NCBI RefSeq assembly: GCF_016907475.1
Contig: NZ_JAFBCA010000001.1
Location: 930,001 to 994,000, forward strand
Length of the DNA: 64,000 nt
Source: Nocardioides cavernae
GTDB lineage: Bacteria; Actinomycetota; Actinomycetes; Propionibacteriales; Nocardioidaceae
Direction of reading: 5' to 3'
Positions 9,423-18,280 of the stretch are shown here, piece by piece. The notes beneath the pieces were generated by a model, which did no database searches, was not told where the DNA came from, and saw only the letters and a program-made list of their open reading frames with translations. Within the stretch, counting starts at the first letter, position 1, and each line of letters opens with the position of its first letter. The position numbers were made by a program, and so were the translations under genes.

Positions 9423-10412
9423 GTGAACGACACGGCGACGTACGCGACCAAGGGCAAGCCCTTCGAGCGCGACATGTCCTACCTGCCCGACCGCGTGCTG
9501 GCGGGCGAGCGGTCGGCTGACCCCCTCGACGACCAGTTCCCGAGCGGGTCGAAGGACAGCCCGCGCGACGTGCCGGTCTGGAAGGCCGAGCCCGGCCGCT
9601 ACCGGCTGATCGCCGCCCGTGCCTGCCCGTGGGCGCATCGCTCGATCATCGTCCGCTCCCTGCTCGGCCTCGAGGACGTCATCTCCTGGGGCGCACCCGG
9701 CCCGACCCACGACGCACGCAGCTGGACCTTCGACCTCGACGAGGGCGGTAGGGACCCGGTGCTCGGCATCGAGCGCCTGCAGGAGGCCTACTTCGCGCGC
9801 CAGTCCGACTACCCGCGCGGCATCACGGTGCCGGCGATCGTCGAGGTCGCGTCGGGCCAGGTCGTGACCAACGACTTCCCCCAGATCACCCACGACCTCG
9901 CCTTCGAGTGGCGCGAGCACCAGCGGCCCGACGCCCCCGACCTGTGGCCCGCCGACCTCCGCGAAGAGATGGTGTCGGTGATGAAGCGCGTCTTCACCGA
10001 GGTCAACAACGGCGTCTACCGCTGCGGCTTCGCCGGGTCGCAGGAGGCGTACGAGGACGCGTACGACCGCCTGTTCACGACGCTCGACTGGCTCGAGGAC
10101 CGGCTCGCCGACCGGCGCTACCTGATGGGCGACGCGATCACCGAGGCCGACGTCCGGCTCTTCACCACGCTGGTGCGCTTCGACGCGGTCTACCACGGGC
10201 ACTTCAAGTGCAACCGCAACAAGCTCACCGAGATGCCGAACCTCTGGGGCTACGCCCGCGACCTGTTCCAGACGCCGGGCTTCGCCGACGAGGTGGACTT
10301 CGACCAGATCAAGAGGCACTACTACGTCGTCCACACCGACATCAACCCGACGCAGATCGTCCCCGTCGGCCCCGACGAGTCGGGCTGGCGCACCCCGCAC
10401 GGTCGCGGCTGA
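9423..10412 (+). CDS. Glutathionyl-hydroquinone reductase-type protein (xi-class GST)
   Basis: A 329-aa member of the YqjG/ECM4 family. The thioredoxin-like N-terminal domain has the catalytic motif ACPWAHRS near residues 63-70, and the all-helical GST C-terminal domain includes YLMGDAITEADVRLFTTLVRFDAVYHGHFKC. In proteobacteria these enzymes remove glutathione from glutathionyl-hydroquinones. Actinobacteria mostly use mycothiol, so the physiological thiol here may differ. Start GTG at 9423 follows TATGGT (9411-9416) by 6 bases, the leaderless pattern. A palindromic hairpin (10433-10477) lies 20 bp after the stop. Confidence 0.88.
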   Translation: MNDTATYATKGKPFERDMSYLPDRVLAGERSADPLDDQFPSGSKDSPRDVPVWKAEPGRYRLIAARACPWAHRSIIVRSLLGLEDVISWGAPGPTHDARSWTFDLDEGGRDPVLGIERLQEAYFARQSDYPRGITVPAIVEVASGQVVTNDFPQITHDLAFEWREHQRPDAPDLWPADLREEMVSVMKRVFTEVNNGVYRCGFAGSQEAYEDAYDRLFTTLDWLEDRLADRRYLMGDAITEADVRLFTTLVRFDAVYHGHFKCNRNKLTEMPNLWGYARDLFQTPGFADEVDFDQIKRHYYVVHTDINPTQIVPVGPDESGWRTPHGRG

Positions 10413-10432
10413 CGCCAGCGGCGTACGACACC

Positions 10433-10477
10433 GAGCCGGCGTCAACGGGTCCCCACGGATCCCGTCGGCGCCGGCTC
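10433..10477. repeat. Family B hairpin, copy 1 (possible terminator)
   Basis: A 45-bp hairpin: outer 9-bp arms GAGCCGGCG and CGCCGGCTC, a symmetric 3/3 internal loop, then an inner 5-bp stem ACGGG/CCCGT and an 11-base loop. A second copy of the same length lies at 15893-15937, where the outer arms read GGGCCGGCG and CGCCGGCCC, so the second base pair has changed from A-T to G-C with pairing kept. This copy starts 21 bp after the GST stop codon. There is no T-run. Confidence 0.8.
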
Positions 10478-10495
10478 TCCTCGTCCCCGGCCTGT

Positions 10496-10558
10496 CCCAA
10501 CTTGGGTACGTGGTCTGGTCCGGGCGGCCCCTATCCGGGCCGCTTTACCAACGTTGGG
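10496..10558 (+). other. Nested stem-loop in the leader of the adhesin gene
   Basis: Outer arms CCCAAC (10496-10501) and GTTGGG (10553-10558) enclose an inner perfect 7-bp stem GCGGCCC (10524-10530) and GGGCCGC (10537-10543) with a 6-base loop. It lies within the 337-bp stretch between the GST gene and the adhesin start at 10750, which holds no convincing gene. The remainder of this gap (10559-10749) shows no further clear structure apart from the ribosome-binding purines before 10750. It may be part of a structured 5' leader; I do not recognise it as a known riboswitch class. Confidence 0.45.
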
Positions 10559-10749
10559 TCAAGCCCCTCCGCAGGAAGCCCGGTGCCTCCTCGCGGTGGA
10601 TTCCCGTCGTGTTCCGCTGACGCCAGTCTTCTGCTCTGAACACACCCGCCGTGCCACTTGGGGCCGCACGGCGACCACGGTCGACAGCGCTGGGGGGCGT
10701 CGGTCACCGATCAGCTTCAGTGGGGACTACTCGCGCCAGGGGGCGGGCA

Positions 10750-13700
10750 ATGCAACGCGTACGAACGATGACGACACAGTGGGGACGACGGGCCAGAGGG
10801 GCCCATGCCGATGGACGGCACGGAGGCTCGGGGCGGCTGAGGGGCACGATCGCGCTCCTCCTGCTCGTCCCGACCGTCGCGGTGCAGGCCGCGACCACGA
10901 CGTCCGCCGGGGCGGGCGTCACCGCCGGCTTCGAGATCGACGGCAACACCTCCGTCGAGGGCGGCGGCACGGACTGGACCAGCCCGGGGGTCGCGCCTCC
11001 GGCGACCGACCCCGTGAAGACCGCCGACGACAGCAACTTCACCGGTGGCTCGAAGGAGTTCGAGAACCCGAGCGACTGGTCGGAGGGCACCGGCACCTCC
11101 ACCGACCAGGGCGACATCTCCGACGTCTACTCGCACTTCGTCACCGGGTCCTCGAGCTGGGCGTTCCTCGGATTCAGGCGCATCGCCGAGAGCGGGACGA
11201 TGACCTTCATGGCCGAGCTCAACCAGAAGGCCAACCTCCCCAAGGAGGCCGGTGACTCCGTCCAGTTCCGGCCGGACCGCACCGTCAACGACCTCCTCCT
11301 CCGCTTCGAGCAGGACGGCAACGGCAACTTCGCCCTCACCGCCGCCTACAAGTGGACCCAGTCCGCGACCGGGACCTTCGACTCGGCGTGCTTCACGGTC
11401 CCCGGCTACGCGACCCCGTCGGCGTGGTGTCCCACCCCGACGGCCGGCGCCGGCTTCGACGGCGCGACCGGTGAGGGCAAGCTCTTCGCCGAGGCCGCGG
11501 TCAACCTCAGCTCCTTCGACACCGTCGGCGACTGCCGCGGTGCCTACGGCGTGATGAACGTCCGCTCCTTCGCCGGCGACTCGGAGAAGTCGTCCCTGCT
11601 GGACTTCGTCGGCGGCATCGGCATCTCGGTGCCGCCCACCTGCGGCAAGCTCGTCATCGAGAAGCGCGACCAGTTCCAGCGGCTCGTCCCCGGCGCCACG
11701 TTCCGGGTCACCGCGAACCCGGTCCCGGGCGCGGCAGGCGCGGCCGCGGCCGAGCTCGTCGTCAAGGACGGCGGCACGCCCGGCGTCGACACCGTCGCCG
11801 ACGGCATCGTGACGATCGACCCCGCCAAGCCCGGCACCTACGCGGTCGAGGAGATCGCCACGCCCGCCGGCTACGCGCCCGACACCACCGTCCACACGGG
11901 CGTGGTCGTCGGGAGCAGCGGCACGAGCGTGGCCACGGTGAAGTTCACCAACAAGCTGTTCTTCAAGCCCCTCGCGGTGGCCAACCAGGCGTCCGGCTCC
12001 TACGGCGTCGCCTATGACTGGCGGGTCCACAAGAGCGTCGTCGGGGACGCGAAGAAGACGATCGAGGAGGGCGCGACCGCCTCGTTCCAGTACCGCGTGG
12101 AGCTCGAGGCCCTGCCCGAGGGGCCGGCCGCGGGCAAGGAGGTGCACGGCACGGTGTCGGTCACCAACCCCAACCCGGCCGCCACGCACCCGAGCATGCG
12201 CGCCACGATCGGCATCGCCGGCGACCTCGCGTGCCACTTCCTGCCGAGCAACGCCGCCGTCGACGTCGACCCGGGCATCCCGGGGGTCCAGGTGGACGTC
12301 GCCGCCGGCACCACGTCGTACGACTACGCGTGCGACCCCGGCGCTGGTGCGCTCGTCGGTGGCACGACGACCGCGACGGTCAGCTGGGACCAGACCACGT
12401 ACCCGCAGAAGGACGTCCACCCCGGAAATGTGGCGGCAGCGGCGACGTACGCCATCACGGTGCAGCCCAGGATCGACGAGCACGCCACGGTGACGGACTC
12501 GTTCGACGGCGGAGCCCCGGTCCCGATCGGTCAGCCCACCTACGCGTGGACGGACGTCTGGAACGCCCCTGACCACCGCGTGGTCGTCGCCACCTACTCC
12601 AACCCCGCAGTGGGCGGGACGGCCGGCGCGTGCCGCAGCTACGACAACGTCGCCCGGGTCGACGAGAGCGACACCGACGACTTCGACACCTCCGGCGCGA
12701 CGGTCGAGGTCTGCGTCGACCTCGACGACCTGGTGGTGACCAAGACCGCGAAGCCGGCGTTCGCGCGGGACTACGACTGGACGATCGAGAAGTCGGTCAC
12801 GGGCTCGTCGTCGCAGACGGTCGACGAGGGAACACCGGCGTCGTTCGCCTACGACGTCGTGGTGACGCCGTCGATCAGCGGTGACGGCCAGTTCGTGGTG
12901 ACCGGCGTGATCTCGGTCCAGAACCCCAACCAGACGACGATCTCCGGGGTGCAGCTGACCGACTCGCTGCCCGGCGGGACCTGCACGATCGACAAGCCCG
13001 CGGGGCCGCTGTCGGTCCCGAAGGGGACGTCGACGTTCGACTACTCGTGCGTGCTTCCCGGTGCGACGGCGAGCACGACGGGCACCAACACGGCGAGCGC
13101 CACGTGGGACAAGGCCGCCTACCACGGGACCAGCGGATCGGCGTCCGGACAGGCCGGCTTCGACTTCGCCGACGCGCAGCCGACGGTGACCGACGCGACC
13201 GCGATCGTGACCGACACCCAGGTCGACCTCGACGGCACCTCGCCGGACGGCGTGGTCGTCAAGGCGTCCGACGGGCCGCGGACCTTCACCTACACGAAGG
13301 CGTTCGACGGCGTACCGGGTGAGTGCACGACGTACGACAACACCGCCAAGGTCGTGGCGACGGACTCGAAGGAGTCGGACAGCGACACCGAGACGGTGAA
13401 GGTCTGCGTCGACCTCGACGACCTGGTGGTGACCAAGACCGCGACGCCGGCGTTCGCGCGGGACTACGACTGGGCGATCGAGAAGTCGGTCACGGGCTCG
13501 TGGTCGCAGACGGTCGACGAGGGAACACCGGCGTCGTTCGCCTACGACGTCGTGGTGACGCCGTCGATCAGCGGTGACGGTGAGTTCGTGGTGACCGGCG
13601 TGATCTCGGTCCAGAACCCCAACCAGACGACGATCTCCGGGGTGCAGCTGACCGACTCGCTGCCCGGTGGCCAGTGCACGATCGACAAGCCTGCAGGGGC

Positions 13701-15834
13701 GGTATCGGTCCCGAAGGGGACGTCGACGTTCGACTACTCGTGCGTGCTTCCCGGTGCGACGGCGAGCACGACGGGCACCAACACGGCGACGGCGTCGTGG
13801 GACAAGGCGGCCTACTACGGCACCAGCGGCAGCGCCTCGGGTGCGGCCGGGTTCGACTTCGCGCAGGCGACGGTGGTCGTCACCGACGCGACGGCGACCG
13901 TGACCGACACGCAGGTCGACCTCGACGGCACCTCGCCGGACGGCGTGGTCGTCAAGGCGTCCGACGGGCCGCGGACCTTCAGCTACACGAAGGCGTTCGA
14001 CGGTGTACCGGGTGAGTGCACGACGTACGACAACACCGCAAAGGTCGTGGCGACGGACTCGAAGGAGTCGGACAGCGACACCGAGACGGTGAAGGTCTGC
14101 GTGGACCTCGACGACCTGGTGGTGACGAAGACCGCGAAGCCGGCGTTCGCGCGGGACTACGACTGGACGATCGAGAAGTCGGTGAAGGGCGCCTCGTCGC
14201 AGACGGTGCCGCAGGGCACGCCGGCCTCGTTCGCCTACGACGTGGTCGTGACCCCGTCCGCCGCGAAGGACACCGCCTTCGTGGTCTCCGGCGTGATCTC
14301 GGTCCAGAACCCCAACCAGACGACGATCTCCGGGGTGCAGCTGAGTGACTCGCTGCCCGGCGGGACCTGCACGATCGACAAGCCCGCGGGGCCGCTGTCG
14401 GTCCCGAAGGGGACGTCGACGTTCCACTACTCGTGCGTGCTTCCCGGCGCGACGGCCAGCACGACGGGCACCAACACGGCGACGGCGTCGTGGGACAAGG
14501 CGGCCTACCACGGCACCAGCGGCTCCGCCTCGGGCACGGCCGGGTTCGACTTCGCGCAGGCGACGGTGGTCGTCACCGACGCGACGGCGACCGTGACCGA
14601 CACCCAGGTCCAGCTGGGTGACGTGCCCGGTGGGGCGGTCGTCCAGGCGTCCGACGGGCCGCGGACCTTCACCTACACGAAGGCGTTCGACGGCGTGCCG
14701 GGTGAGTGCACGACGTACGACAACACCGCCAAGGTCGTGGCGACGGACTCGAAGGAGTCCGACTCCGACGACGCCACGGTCGAGGTCTGCGTGCAGCAGC
14801 CGCTGTGGCTGGCGCCCACGGCCAAGGCCGACCTCGCCGTCGACCACGCCTGGTCGATCACCAAGGTCGCCGACGCCACCCAACGCACGGCCGACGCGAA
14901 CGGCAACGCGACCTTCACCTACACGGTGACGGCCCGGGCCGGCGCAAGGACGGAGTCCGGGTGGCGGCTGCAGGGCGAGGTGGCGATCACCAACCCCAAC
15001 CAGTACGCCGCTGGTGACGTCGTCGCCGACGTCACGGCCTCGACGGACCTCGGTGGCGGCGCGGTGTGCACCGTGACGGGCGGCTCGGACGTCACGGTCG
15101 CCGAGGACAGCTCGAGGACCCTGCCGGTGGCCTGCACCTTCGCCACCCGGCCGGCCGAGTCGGGCACGCTCAGCGTGACCGCGACGTGGGACCCGCCCGG
15201 TGCGGCAACCTCGGCGTCGGTGACCGCCACGACGCAGCCCCTCACCTTCGGCGTCCGCTCGGAGACCAACAAGACGGTCCAGGTCGTCGACGACAAGACG
15301 GTCGCCGGGCAGCGGGTCGTCCTCGACCCGGCGCTGACCTGGGCGGCCGGACTGGTGAAGAGCTACACCTACTCGCTCACCCTTGCCGGTGGCGCCCCCG
15401 GTGCCTGCCGCAGCTGGACCAACACGGCGACGGTCGACCAGCCCGTGGGGACGGACCCGACGGCGAGCGCTGCCGTCCTGGTCTGCACCCCGCCGCCCGT
15501 GGTGGTTCCGCCGGTGGTCCCGCCCGAGGTGCTGACCGAGGAGGCGTTCGGGAAGGCCGTCGGCTCGGCGCGGGCCAGCTGCCAGGGCACGGTGCGAGCC
15601 AGGCTCGCCAACCGCACCGGCGAGAAGGTCGTCTACACGCTCCGCGTGGGCACGAAGGTCCACCGGATCTCCGTGTCGTCCCAGACCGCGAGGAAGTTCG
15701 TCACCCACGGACGTCCTCGGGCGAAGGTCACGTTGAAGGTCGGCTCCACCCGGCTCGACAAGCTCCGCATCCCGGCGTTGTGCGTGGCCCCCGAGGTCCT
15801 GCCCGACACCGGCCTGCGGGCCACGAGCCGGTGA
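10750..15834 (+). CDS. Large secreted adhesin-like repeat protein ending in a bare LPDTG
   Basis: A 1,694-aa exported protein. The N-terminus has an Arg-rich leader of about 30 residues, then a hydrophobic core (TIALLLLVPTVAVQA) and a likely cleavage after VQA. Residues about 50-295 form an N-terminal domain. Residues 298-405 are a SpaA/Cna-B-like fold (start KLVIEKRDQF, conserved YAVEEIATPAGY). Five beta-rich units follow, of which the middle three (654-884, 885-1115, 1116-1345) are nearly identical. The C-terminus is a Pro-Val linker and a basic module. LPDTG occurs at 1684-1688 but only six residues follow, so the membrane segment of a normal sortase signal is missing. ATG 10750 is chosen because the signal peptide follows it and a GGGGGCGGG purine tract precedes it. 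The role is probably surface attachment. Confidence 0.82.
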   Translation: MQRVRTMTTQWGRRARGAHADGRHGGSGRLRGTIALLLLVPTVAVQAATTTSAGAGVTAGFEIDGNTSVEGGGTDWTSPGVAPPATDPVKTADDSNFTGGSKEFENPSDWSEGTGTSTDQGDISDVYSHFVTGSSSWAFLGFRRIAESGTMTFMAELNQKANLPKEAGDSVQFRPDRTVNDLLLRFEQDGNGNFALTAAYKWTQSATGTFDSACFTVPGYATPSAWCPTPTAGAGFDGATGEGKLFAEAAVNLSSFDTVGDCRGAYGVMNVRSFAGDSEKSSLLDFVGGIGISVPPTCGKLVIEKRDQFQRLVPGATFRVTANPVPGAAGAAAAELVVKDGGTPGVDTVADGIVTIDPAKPGTYAVEEIATPAGYAPDTTVHTGVVVGSSGTSVATVKFTNKLFFKPLAVANQASGSYGVAYDWRVHKSVVGDAKKTIEEGATASFQYRVELEALPEGPAAGKEVHGTVSVTNPNPAATHPSMRATIGIAGDLACHFLPSNAAVDVDPGIPGVQVDVAAGTTSYDYACDPGAGALVGGTTTATVSWDQTTYPQKDVHPGNVAAAATYAITVQPRIDEHATVTDSFDGGAPVPIGQPTYAWTDVWNAPDHRVVVATYSNPAVGGTAGACRSYDNVARVDESDTDDFDTSGATVEVCVDLDDLVVTKTAKPAFARDYDWTIEKSVTGSSSQTVDEGTPASFAYDVVVTPSISGDGQFVVTGVISVQNPNQTTISGVQLTDSLPGGTCTIDKPAGPLSVPKGTSTFDYSCVLPGATASTTGTNTASATWDKAAYHGTSGSASGQAGFDFADAQPTVTDATAIVTDTQVDLDGTSPDGVVVKASDGPRTFTYTKAFDGVPGECTTYDNTAKVVATDSKESDSDTETVKVCVDLDDLVVTKTATPAFARDYDWAIEKSVTGSWSQTVDEGTPASFAYDVVVTPSISGDGEFVVTGVISVQNPNQTTISGVQLTDSLPGGQCTIDKPAGAVSVPKGTSTFDYSCVLPGATASTTGTNTATASWDKAAYYGTSGSASGAAGFDFAQATVVVTDATATVTDTQVDLDGTSPDGVVVKASDGPRTFSYTKAFDGVPGECTTYDNTAKVVATDSKESDSDTETVKVCVDLDDLVVTKTAKPAFARDYDWTIEKSVKGASSQTVPQGTPASFAYDVVVTPSAAKDTAFVVSGVISVQNPNQTTISGVQLSDSLPGGTCTIDKPAGPLSVPKGTSTFHYSCVLPGATASTTGTNTATASWDKAAYHGTSGSASGTAGFDFAQATVVVTDATATVTDTQVQLGDVPGGAVVQASDGPRTFTYTKAFDGVPGECTTYDNTAKVVATDSKESDSDDATVEVCVQQPLWLAPTAKADLAVDHAWSITKVADATQRTADANGNATFTYTVTARAGARTESGWRLQGEVAITNPNQYAAGDVVADVTASTDLGGGAVCTVTGGSDVTVAEDSSRTLPVACTFATRPAESGTLSVTATWDPPGAATSASVTATTQPLTFGVRSETNKTVQVVDDKTVAGQRVVLDPALTWAAGLVKSYTYSLTLAGGAPGACRSWTNTATVDQPVGTDPTASAAVLVCTPPPVVVPPVVPPEVLTEEAFGKAVGSARASCQGTVRARLANRTGEKVVYTLRVGTKVHRISVSSQTARKFVTHGRPRAKVTLKVGSTRLDKLRIPALCVAPEVLPDTGLRATSR
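12709..14784 (+). repeat. Three tandem 690-693-bp coding repeats
   Basis: Inside the adhesin gene the sequence beginning GTCTGCGT (protein VCVDLDDLVVTKT) recurs at 12709, 13402 and 14095, and a diverged fourth start lies at 14785. Spacings are 693, 693 and 690 bp. The units differ at scattered positions only, for example TIEKSVTGSSS, AIEKSVTGSWS and TIEKSVKGASS, and keep long identical stretches at DNA level. This points to recent duplication or ongoing homogenisation, and makes the region prone to copy-number change and to misassembly from short reads. Confidence 0.93.
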
Positions 15835-15892
15835 TGGCCGCCTTCATCACCGGGTAGCAGCTGCTGCCCGCGCCTCCAGCCCCCATGGAGGC

Positions 15893-15937
15893 GGGCCGGC
15901 GTCGACAGGTCACCCACGGGCCCGTCGGCGCCGGCCC
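15893..15937. repeat. Family B hairpin, copy 2 (possible terminator)
   Basis: A 45-bp hairpin with outer arms GGGCCGGCG and CGCCGGCCC, a 3/3 internal loop and an inner stem with one A-C mismatch. It is the counterpart of the hairpin at 10433-10477, in the same orientation (both loops contain CCACGG). It starts 58 bp after the adhesin stop codon, so the adhesin gene is bracketed by the two copies. The rest of the 289-bp gap before 16124 shows only a GC-rich palindrome around 15971-15988 and the ribosome-binding site of the next gene. Confidence 0.8.
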
Positions 15938-16123
15938 ATCTGCGTTCCTGCGGGTGTCGTACGACAGGGGCGAGGGGCCCCGCCCAGATTGGTGCTGGCA
16001 GGCTCCGGCCGATACGTTGAGCCTCATCCTGTGGTCGGGGTCACACACGCCGGCGACCACGTGTGCAAGCGTCGGCGTCCGGCGATCCCGTGACTGCCGC
16101 TGCCTGATTGTGAGGAGAGTGCG

Positions 16124-17278
16124 TTGACCGATCCTGTGAGCTTCGGCCCCGACCTTGCGGACGTCTTCGGACCGTCCCAGTCCGACGGTGGACCCGACCT
16201 CGTCCAGCTGCTGACGCCCGAGGGCGAGCGCGTCCACCACCCCGAGTTCGACCACGACTTCTCGGCCGAGGAGCTCCGCGGGCTCTACCGCGACATGGTC
16301 CTCACCCGGCGCATCGACGTCGAGGCCACGGCCCTCCAGCGCCACGGCGAGCTCGGCATCTGGGCACAGCTGCTCGGCCAGGAGGCCGCGCAGATCGGCG
16401 CCGGCCGTGCCCTGCGTCCCCAGGACTACGTCTTCCCGACCTACCGCGAGCACGGCGTCGCCTACTGCAAGGGCGTCGACCCGCTGCGGCTGCTCGGCCT
16501 GTTCCGCGGTGTCGACCAGGGCGGCTGGGACCCCAACGAGAACAACTTCGGCCTCTACACGATCGTCATCGGCGCGCAGACCCTCCACGCCACCGGCTAC
16601 GCGATGGGCATGCAGCGCGACGGTGTCGTCGGCACCGGCGACCCCGAGCGCGACTCGGCCGTGATCGCCCACTTCGGCGACGGCGCGTCGTCCCAGGGCG
16701 ACGTCAACGAGGCGTTCATCTTCGCCGCCTCCTACAACGCGCCCGTGGTGTTCTTCTGCCAGAACAACCAGTGGGCCATCTCCGAGCCGATCGAGCGCCA
16801 GACCCGGATCCCGCTCTACCAGCGCGCGCTGGGCTTCGGCTTCCCGGGCATCCGCGTCGACGGCAACGACGTGCTCGCGACGTACGCCGTCACGAAGGCC
16901 GCGCTGCAGCGGGCGCGCGAGGGCAACGGCCCGTCGTTCGTCGAGGCCTACACCTACCGGATGGGCGCGCACACCACGACCGACGACCCGACGCGCTACC
17001 GCCTCAACGACGAGCTCGAGCACTGGAAGCTCAAGGACCCGATCGAGCGGCTCAAGGTCTACCTGCGCCGCAACGGCCTGGTCGACCAGCAGTTCTTCGA
17101 CGACCTCGACGCCGAGGCCAAGGAGCTGGGCCACCACCTCCGCGAGGGCTGCAAGGCGCTGCCCGACCCGAAGCCGCTCGACCAGTTCGGCTACGTCTTC
17201 AGCGAGATGACCGACGAGATCGCCGCCCAGCGCGACGGCTTCGCCGCCTACCTCGAGTCGTTCGAAGGAGCCCACTGA
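16124..17278 (+). CDS. bkdA: 2-oxoacid dehydrogenase E1 component, alpha subunit
   Basis: A 384-aa thiamine-diphosphate enzyme that decarboxylates the 2-oxoacid and passes the acyl group to E2. The ThDP motif runs from AHFGDGASSQGD to QNNQWAIS, and the phosphorylation-loop region has YRMGAHTTTDDPTRYR. These features are those of the branched-chain 2-oxoacid (and the related actinobacterial pyruvate) dehydrogenase family. The start is TTG at 16124, supported by the strong GAGGAGAG site (16112-16119) just upstream. The E1beta gene starts one base after its stop. Substrate preference (branched-chain versus pyruvate) cannot be settled from sequence alone. Confidence 0.88.
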   Translation: MTDPVSFGPDLADVFGPSQSDGGPDLVQLLTPEGERVHHPEFDHDFSAEELRGLYRDMVLTRRIDVEATALQRHGELGIWAQLLGQEAAQIGAGRALRPQDYVFPTYREHGVAYCKGVDPLRLLGLFRGVDQGGWDPNENNFGLYTIVIGAQTLHATGYAMGMQRDGVVGTGDPERDSAVIAHFGDGASSQGDVNEAFIFAASYNAPVVFFCQNNQWAISEPIERQTRIPLYQRALGFGFPGIRVDGNDVLATYAVTKAALQRAREGNGPSFVEAYTYRMGAHTTTDDPTRYRLNDELEHWKLKDPIERLKVYLRRNGLVDQQFFDDLDAEAKELGHHLREGCKALPDPKPLDQFGYVFSEMTDEIAAQRDGFAAYLESFEGAH

Positions 17279-17279
17279 G

Positions 17280-18266
17280 ATGAGCGCCAACCAGAAGATC
17301 ACGCTTGCCAAGGGCCTCAACATGGGCCTGCGCAAGGCCATGGAGGACGACGACAAGGTCCTGCTCATGGGTGAGGACGTCGGCAAGCTCGGCGGCGTCT
17401 TCCGCATCACCGACGGCCTGCAGAAGGACTTCGGCGAGGACCGCGTCATCGACAGCCCGCTCGCGGAGTCCGGCATCGTCGGCACCGCCGTCGGCATGGC
17501 GCTGCGCGGCTACCGCCCGGTCGTCGAGATCCAGTTCGACGGCTTCGTCTACCCGGCCTACGACCAGATCGTGTGCCAGGTCGCGAAGTACACCTACCGC
17601 TCGCAGGGCAAGGTGAAGATGCCGATCGTCATCCGCATCCCCTTCGGTGGCGGCATCGGCGCGGTCGAGCACCACTCGGAGAGCCCGGAGGCGCAGTTCG
17701 CGCACACCCCCGGCCTCAAGGTGGTGGCCTGCTCCAACCCGGTCGACGGCTACTGGATGATCCAGCAGGCGATCGCCCACGACGACCCGGTCATCTTCCT
17801 CGAGCCCAAGCGGCAGTACCACGCCGACAAGGCCGAGCTCGACGAGACCGCGACGCCCGAGCCGCTCTTCACCTCGCGCGTGGTCCGACCGGGCTCCGAC
17901 GCGACGGTGCTGGCCTACGGCCCGACCGTGAAGACCGCGCTCAAGTGCGCCGAGGCCGCCGAGTCCGAGGGCCGCAGCCTCGAGGTCATCGACCTGCGCA
18001 CCCTCTCGCCGCTCGACATGGCCCCGGTCTACGAGTCCGTACGTCGCACCGGTCGCTGCGTGGTCACCCACGAGGCTCACGTCAACCTCGGCATGGGCGC
18101 GGAGCTCGCGGCCCGGGTCACCGAGGAGTGCTTCTACTCCCTCGAGGCCCCGGTCCTCCGCGTCGGCGCGTTCGACACGCCCTACCCGCCGTCGCGCATC
18201 GAGGAGGAGTACCTCCCCGACCTCGACCGCGTGCTCGACGCCGTCGACCGCAGCTTCGCCTACTGA
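17280..18266 (+). CDS. bkdB: 2-oxoacid dehydrogenase E1 component, beta subunit
   Basis: A 328-aa partner of the E1alpha subunit; together they form the heterotetrameric E1. Family blocks visible are VLLMGEDVGKLGGVFRIT, DSPLAESGIVGTAVGMALRG, the ThDP-contacting EIQFDGFVYPAYDQIV, and near the C-terminus the EIDLRTLSPLD-like VIDLRTLSPLD. ATG 17280 is preceded by GAAGGAG inside the end of the E1alpha gene. The E2 gene follows after 14 bp. Confidence 0.9.
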   Translation: MSANQKITLAKGLNMGLRKAMEDDDKVLLMGEDVGKLGGVFRITDGLQKDFGEDRVIDSPLAESGIVGTAVGMALRGYRPVVEIQFDGFVYPAYDQIVCQVAKYTYRSQGKVKMPIVIRIPFGGGIGAVEHHSESPEAQFAHTPGLKVVACSNPVDGYWMIQQAIAHDDPVIFLEPKRQYHADKAELDETATPEPLFTSRVVRPGSDATVLAYGPTVKTALKCAEAAESEGRSLEVIDLRTLSPLDMAPVYESVRRTGRCVVTHEAHVNLGMGAELAARVTEECFYSLEAPVLRVGAFDTPYPPSRIEEEYLPDLDRVLDAVDRSFAY

Positions 18267-18280
18267 GAGGGGTTTTCCTG

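Noticed and set aside
10413..10749. Known riboswitch in the adhesin leader
   Set aside because: Two hairpins are present, but I could not match the conserved cores of c-di-GMP, c-di-AMP, cobalamin or other familiar classes; it is reported only as a structured leader.
10717..15708. A 1,663-codon open frame antisense to the adhesin gene
   Set aside because: It mirrors the codon bias and repeats of the sense gene, is Arg/Gly/Val-rich without any domain, and has no ribosome-binding site; the sense strand has a signal peptide and clear repeats.
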